Assembly (NCBI RefSeq): GCF_014931565.1
Contig: NZ_CP063353.1
Coordinates: 2,728,001-2,792,000, forward strand
Reading direction: 5' to 3'
DNA: 64,000 bases
Source: Clostridium sp. 'deep sea'
GTDB taxonomy: Bacteria; Bacillota; UBA994; PWPR01
The position numbers were made by a program, and so were the translations under genes. Positions within the stretch are counted from its first letter, which is position 1, and each line of letters begins with the position of its first letter. Below are positions 60,083 to 64,000 of the stretch, piece by piece. A model generated the notes under the pieces. That model was not told where the DNA came from. It saw only the letters and a program-made list of their open reading frames with translations, and did no database searches.

Positions 60083-61465
60083 ATGAAAAAAAATAAAAAA
60101 ATACTTTTGATGTTAGGAACAATAGGTATCTTATTAGGTGTGGCTTATGTATTTTATTTTTCAAAAATAGCACAACCTGCTGTATTAGTAGCACCTCGAA
60201 CAATAACTGAGATTGAACAGCGATTAAGTCAAGAGACTGGTGTTAGTAATATCACTATATCTCATAATAAAAAAATGCTAGTTTATAATAAACAAGCTGA
60301 TAGTAAAGTAACAAGTTATTTATGGAGAATAAATGAGCTAGGTGCTATGGAGTTACTTAATTTTACTGGTCAATATGTAGCTTTTGCATATAGTAAACAT
60401 GACAAAAATCTTATTATCAGTGAACAAATAGGCAATGAAGTCAGGTCACACTTGGTAAATACCATAACTGGTCAGGTAAGTGAAAAACAACTTGTTACAT
60501 TAAATACCCCTATGTGGTCACCAACTGAAAATATCTTTGCTGTATTAACTCAAAATGAAAGTGAAATGTTTTTAAAAATCTTCTATAGTGATTTTAAAGA
60601 ATTTCAAACTATCACTAAAACTGCAGCAAATCAAAGTTATCAGTTGTTAAGCTGGGATCAAAATAACAATATTAGCTATTTAGTAATTAATAAAGATTCA
60701 TCAATAACAAGGTCTTATAACTATAGTAGAAAGATACATGAAATTTTAGGAGACTCAAATAAACTCTCTCCAAATAGCTGGCAGAGCATGTTAAATTGGC
60801 GTAGTGTTACAGTAGCTAAAGCCCGTTATAATGCTAAAGATTTATTTATTAATGGTGAGAGTGAAAAAAAGAAGATTGCTATAACCTTTGATGATGGACC
60901 AGACAAAAAAAATACTGCTAAAATTTTAGATATACTAAAAAAGTATAATGTAAAAGCTAGCTTTTTTGTTGTTGGTGATAAGGCAGAAAAGTACCCGGAA
61001 TTAGTTAAAAGAATGTATAATGAGAACCATTTAGTACTTAACCATAGCTATAATCATGCTAATTATGAGTATAAAACTGCTGAGCAAATTAAAACTGATA
61101 TTTTAAAAACCCAAGATATTATTAACAGTATTATTGCTGTTAAACCGCTTTTAATTCGCACCCCATATGGAGTTGTTAATGACAAAATATTTAATGTTAC
61201 CAGAGATATCAACCATAAAATAATACTATGGAGCATTGATAGCCTAGATTGGTCTCAAAAAGAGGCAGATAATATCATTAAAAACACCTTAAATAATGCT
61301 AGATCAGGAGATATCGTATTGTTACATAGCGTTGCATTTACTACCGAAACAGTAAAAGCCCTGCCAGCTATAATTGAAAAATTAACTGAGCAAGGCTTTA
61401 GTTTAGTGGATGTGGCAGAGCTATTAAATGTAAAAGCATATCTAAACGAATCTGAAAAAAGTTGA
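60083..61465 (+). CDS. Exported polysaccharide deacetylase with a beta-propeller-like N-terminal domain
   Basis: 460 aa. An N-terminal membrane anchor (ILLMLGTIGILLGVAYVFYF) is followed by about 220 residues with repeated strand pairs of propeller type (TISHNKKMLVYN, VAFAYSKHDKNLIIS, PMWSPTENIFAVLT), then a NodB domain: TFDDGP (catalytic Asp and metal Asp), NHSYNH (metal His pair), RTPYG, DSLDW, LLHS. It probably removes acetyl groups from peptidoglycan or another cell-surface polymer. It starts 23 bp after the APH-like gene, so it may be part of the same transcript. Confidence 0.88.
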   Translation: MKKNKKILLMLGTIGILLGVAYVFYFSKIAQPAVLVAPRTITEIEQRLSQETGVSNITISHNKKMLVYNKQADSKVTSYLWRINELGAMELLNFTGQYVAFAYSKHDKNLIISEQIGNEVRSHLVNTITGQVSEKQLVTLNTPMWSPTENIFAVLTQNESEMFLKIFYSDFKEFQTITKTAANQSYQLLSWDQNNNISYLVINKDSSITRSYNYSRKIHEILGDSNKLSPNSWQSMLNWRSVTVAKARYNAKDLFINGESEKKKIAITFDDGPDKKNTAKILDILKKYNVKASFFVVGDKAEKYPELVKRMYNENHLVLNHSYNHANYEYKTAEQIKTDILKTQDIINSIIAVKPLLIRTPYGVVNDKIFNVTRDINHKIILWSIDSLDWSQKEADNIIKNTLNNARSGDIVLLHSVAFTTETVKALPAIIEKLTEQGFSLVDVAELLNVKAYLNESEKS

Positions 61466-61507
61466 TCATTATCAACAAAGTACAAAAGAAGGTTCGTTAG
61501 CCCTCTC

Positions 61508-62032
61508 TTAATTATTTTTGAAGTCTTTATACAAAAGACTGGCTTGTATGCCTTGATTGTTTTGATATTTACCACTCCTATAGAGTTCATAATCACCCTC
61601 TATGGAGTGGTAATAGATTTGGCATATTTCAACACTAGGATAAATAATAATAGGCTGAATACAAAAAATCTCCAGAGTCCAATAACCTGCAAAACCAATA
61701 TCTCCAAAGCCAGCCGTTACATGAATAAATAAACCTAGTCTGCCTGTAGAAGATCTTCCCTCCAACATAGGCACATATTTATCTGTTTTGGTGTATTCAA
61801 TAGTTCTTCCCAAATACAATTTTCCTGGTTCTAATAATAAACCTTCTTCTGGTATTATAATTTTGTTTGTGGGGTTAGGTTTTTTCATATCCAGTACACT
61901 ATTTTCATATACTAAAAGCTCGTTATGTAAACTCAAATTGTAGCTATTAGGGTTAATTTTGCTTTGATAAAAAGGATCAATGAAAATATCCTTGCCTATT
62001 TTTCTTTTAATTTCTTTGCCAGATAATATCAT
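61508..62032 (-). CDS. dcd: dCTP deaminase
   Basis: 174 aa. Family blocks: DPFYQSKINPNSYNLSL, PMLEGRSSTGRLGLFIHV, TAGFGDIGFAGYWTLE (catalytic Glu), CQIYYHSIEG. The enzyme converts dCTP to dUTP, a step toward dTTP; some family members also make dUMP directly, or act in phage defence, but this one has the housekeeping length. The SD GAGAGGG precedes ATG 62032. Convergent with the deacetylase gene. Confidence 0.93.
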   Translation of the reverse strand: MILSGKEIKRKIGKDIFIDPFYQSKINPNSYNLSLHNELLVYENSVLDMKKPNPTNKIIIPEEGLLLEPGKLYLGRTIEYTKTDKYVPMLEGRSSTGRLGLFIHVTAGFGDIGFAGYWTLEIFCIQPIIIYPSVEICQIYYHSIEGDYELYRSGKYQNNQGIQASLLYKDFKNN

Positions 62033-62612
62033 AAAAATACCCTCTCTTTAAACATTTTATATAACATTATTTTAAGGATAAAGTTCACAGTGGTCAATTA
62101 TTAATAATATTTGTTGTAATTATAATAATTATCGTCATGTTTCAACACATTTATTAAGGCATTGCCTGTACAATGAAGCTGTAGTTATAGTTATTACTAT
62201 ACTTAACTTCAACTTTAGCTTTGCTCTTATATATAAACATATCTTTTTAGCAGCTTTAAGTAAAGGAAGAATATTGTAACATTATTAACTGTAATAAATT
62301 ACTTTAAATTCATAGTTATTAAATACGCTTTTAGCTTAACTAACTTTACTGAGATTATACGGGTTGCTACTCACATTAAAGTCCATATCTAAGCCCAAAA
62401 TACTTCACTAATTTGTAAACAAAATAAACATACTTATTATCTGTTGACTAAGTTCTATATACCTTAGCATGTACATACTTATTTTAAAAATAAAAATAAT
62501 GATGTTATTTAGGTTAGTTAAATTTTTAACCACAAAAAAATTATATTAAGGGGTGATTCAAGATACATTTTGGTTGCTGTCGATTGAGGCTATTAATATA
62601 AGGAGAAAGTAT
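62033..62612. other. Gene-free, AT-rich gap between dcd and the DUF3798 gene
   Basis: 580 bp. It must hold the promoters of both divergent genes. I see a weak imperfect hairpin at about 62172-62225 (AAGCT...AGCTT) but no ORF, repeat or riboswitch that I can support. Confidence 0.5.
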
Positions 62613-63785
62613 ATGCAAAAAAGACTGTTTATTTTTATACCACTATTAGTTTTAATGCTTGTTTTTACTGGGTGTAACAAAGCTGTTGAGCCAGCCCCTG
62701 TTGTTGATGACGGAGATGAAGAACCAGCCTATAAAATTGGTATTATGACTGGTACGGTATCTCAAAATGAAGAGGAATATAGATCAGCTGAAAAAATGAA
62801 AGAAAAATATGGTGATATGATTATTACCACTACTTTTCCCGATAACTTTAATACTGAACAAGAAACCACAATATCTAATATGGTTGCCATGGCAATGGAT
62901 GAAAAGGTAAAAGTCATTATTATGAATCAGGGTGTTCTTGGTGCAGCAGCTGCTATTGACAGAGTTCGAGAAATAAGACCAGACATGCTATTTATTTTAG
63001 CCCATGCTGCTGAAGATCCAGATGTAATTTCATCCAAAGCAGATATCATTTTAACAACAGACACTATAAAACGCGGAACTTCAATAATAGAGCAGGCTCA
63101 TAAAATGGGAGCAAAAAAGTTTGTACATTATTCATTTGCACGTCATTTATCTTATGAATCTATTGTTAAGCGGTTAGCAATATTTAAAGAAACAGCTGAA
63201 AATTTAGGTATTGAGTTTATTGAGTCTGATGCTCCTGACCCAACTAGTGATGCGGGTACATCAGGAACTCAGCAATTTATTATGGAAGATATTCCACGTA
63301 AAGTTGAACAATATGGTAAAGATACAGCCTTCTTTGGCACAAACTGTGCCATGATGGAGCCCATGATAAAACAATCTGTAGCTTATGGTGCCATTTTCCC
63401 AGTGCAATGTTGTCCATCTCCTTACCATGCCTTACCAGGTGCTTTAGGTATTAAAATACCTGACGATAAAAAAGGCGATGTTAAATGGCTATTATCGGAG
63501 ATTGATAATACATTAAAAGGAACACAAGCAGATGGTAGGGTTGCTACTTGGCCGGTACCTGTAAGCATGTTGTCGACCGAAGTTGGAGTAGAGTATGGCA
63601 TTCAGTACTGCGAAGGCAAAACCGATGGTAAGCTAGATGTTGAAAAAATAAAAGCATTATTTGAAGAAATATCTGGTGTTAGTATTAGCCTAAATAAGTG
63701 GGTAAGCACTATTACAGATCAACCATTAGATAATTACCTAATGTTACACCTTGATTATTACACATTTGGTACACAAAAAGAATAG
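62613..63785 (+). CDS. DUF3798 lipoprotein, periplasmic-binding-protein-like
   Basis: 390 aa. Lipobox VFTGC at residues ~17-21, then an acidic linker (VVDDGDEEPAYKIG) and a domain with the alternating strand-helix pattern of type-I binding proteins (IGIMTGTVSQNEEEYRSAEK, VIIMNQGVLGAAAAIDRV). It fits DUF3798. An ABC ATPase gene starts 146 bp later, so this is likely the binding component of an importer, perhaps for a sugar or nucleoside. ATG 62613 follows AAGGAG; an upstream in-frame GTG adds residues without signal-peptide character. Confidence 0.85.
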   Translation: MQKRLFIFIPLLVLMLVFTGCNKAVEPAPVVDDGDEEPAYKIGIMTGTVSQNEEEYRSAEKMKEKYGDMIITTTFPDNFNTEQETTISNMVAMAMDEKVKVIIMNQGVLGAAAAIDRVREIRPDMLFILAHAAEDPDVISSKADIILTTDTIKRGTSIIEQAHKMGAKKFVHYSFARHLSYESIVKRLAIFKETAENLGIEFIESDAPDPTSDAGTSGTQQFIMEDIPRKVEQYGKDTAFFGTNCAMMEPMIKQSVAYGAIFPVQCCPSPYHALPGALGIKIPDDKKGDVKWLLSEIDNTLKGTQADGRVATWPVPVSMLSTEVGVEYGIQYCEGKTDGKLDVEKIKALFEEISGVSISLNKWVSTITDQPLDNYLMLHLDYYTFGTQKE

Positions 63786-63823
63786 AGAAATTTAAATAGT
63801 AACTCTATTATAAACATTGGCAA

Positions 63824-63862
63824 AGCTACTCAAATTCTTTTAGAGTTTGAGTAGCCTTTATA
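63824..63862 (+). terminator. Hairpin after the DUF3798 gene
   Basis: GCTACTCAAA pairs with TTTGAGTAGC around a short loop, followed by CTTTATA. It may lower expression of the transporter genes relative to the binding protein. Confidence 0.65.
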
Positions 63863-63931
63863 CTTGGGTACTAAAGCTAGTTAAATAAACAGTAATTTTG
63901 TTTATGGGTGCTACTAAAGGGGGGATATAAC

Positions 63932-64000
63932 TTGGATAATTACCTTTTAAAATTAAAAGCAATAGGTAAGGTATATAGTGGTACCAGGGTACTTAATAAC
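63932..64000 (+). CDS. ABC transporter ATP-binding protein, first 23 codons (3' end outside window)
   Basis: Frame from TTG 63932 with AAAGGGGGG 6-7 bases upstream: LDNYLLKLKAIGKVYSGTRV. The start LKAIGKVYSGTRVLNN is what ABC ATPases of the sugar/nucleoside import type show before Walker A. The Walker motifs would lie beyond the window. Confidence 0.7.
   Translation, partial: MDNYLLKLKAIGKVYSGTRVLNN

Noticed and set aside
1-64000. CRISPR arrays, tRNA or rRNA genes, prophage modules
   Set aside because: No regularly spaced repeats with unique spacers, no cloverleaf sequences and no phage structural genes were found on either strand. The repeats present are dispersed or tandem without spacers.

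Overview
The window comes from a low-GC, endospore-forming Gram-positive anaerobe of the Clostridia type. The evidence is strongly AT-rich DNA, A/G-rich Shine-Dalgarno (SD) sites, and the sporulation genes gpr, spoIIP and cotJABC. It also carries the typical Firmicutes block comEA, comEC, holA, rpsT, gpr, spoIIP, lepA, hemW. The species cannot be named from the sequence. There are no rRNA or tRNA genes, no CRISPR array and no replication origin. Layout: 1-5.2 kb holds the 3' end of a DEAD-box RNA helicase gene, an intergenic zone rich in dispersed repeats, a CPBP membrane protease, MTA/SAH nucleosidase, two related small membrane-anchored proteins and a YeiH-type transporter. 5.4-12.2 kb is the competence/replication block, in which a YibE/F membrane protein gene has been tandemly duplicated together with the first bases of comEC, leaving a dead comEC fragment between the copies. 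12.2-15 kb is a repeat array whose units keep an open reading frame; an IS3-family (IS150-like) element sits inside one unit and is flanked by a 3-bp duplication. 15-22.4 kb continues the conserved block (rpsT, gpr, spoIIP, lepA, hemW), followed by a PAP2 phosphatase, a VOC protein and a GNAT protein. 22.4-41.9 kb is a mixed accessory region. It contains a gamma-glutamyltransferase without signal peptide, an ABC exporter, two MATE-like transporters, a CapA-like and an M24 peptidase pair, cotJABC, a ThiS/MoaD-like protein, a serine hydrolase, a broken IS110 element, a Nudix hydrolase, ferritin and a secreted C39-like protease. 42.3-53.8 kb holds two complete, paralogous oligopeptide ABC transporter operons (A-B-C-D-F) in tandem. 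53.8-61.5 kb looks like a resistance or stress island: a Tet(M)-like ribosomal protection GTPase behind a long attenuator-like leader, then a structured non-coding stretch, then GNAT acetyltransferase, HAD-kinase fusion, APH-like phosphotransferase and polysaccharide deacetylase genes. The window ends with dCTP deaminase, a DUF3798 lipoprotein and the first codons of an ABC ATPase. The points most worth checking are these: (1) three genes whose only well-placed start after a strong SD is AUA (or AUU); (2) the repeat family with a conserved roughly 55-codon frame; (3) the Tet-like leader with two short ORFs, an intrinsic terminator and a three-segment switch over the SD; (4) an unassigned structured RNA region at about 56.63-56.96 kb; (5) the gene set downstream of the Tet-like gene, including an unusual HAD-phosphatase/P-loop-kinase fusion.
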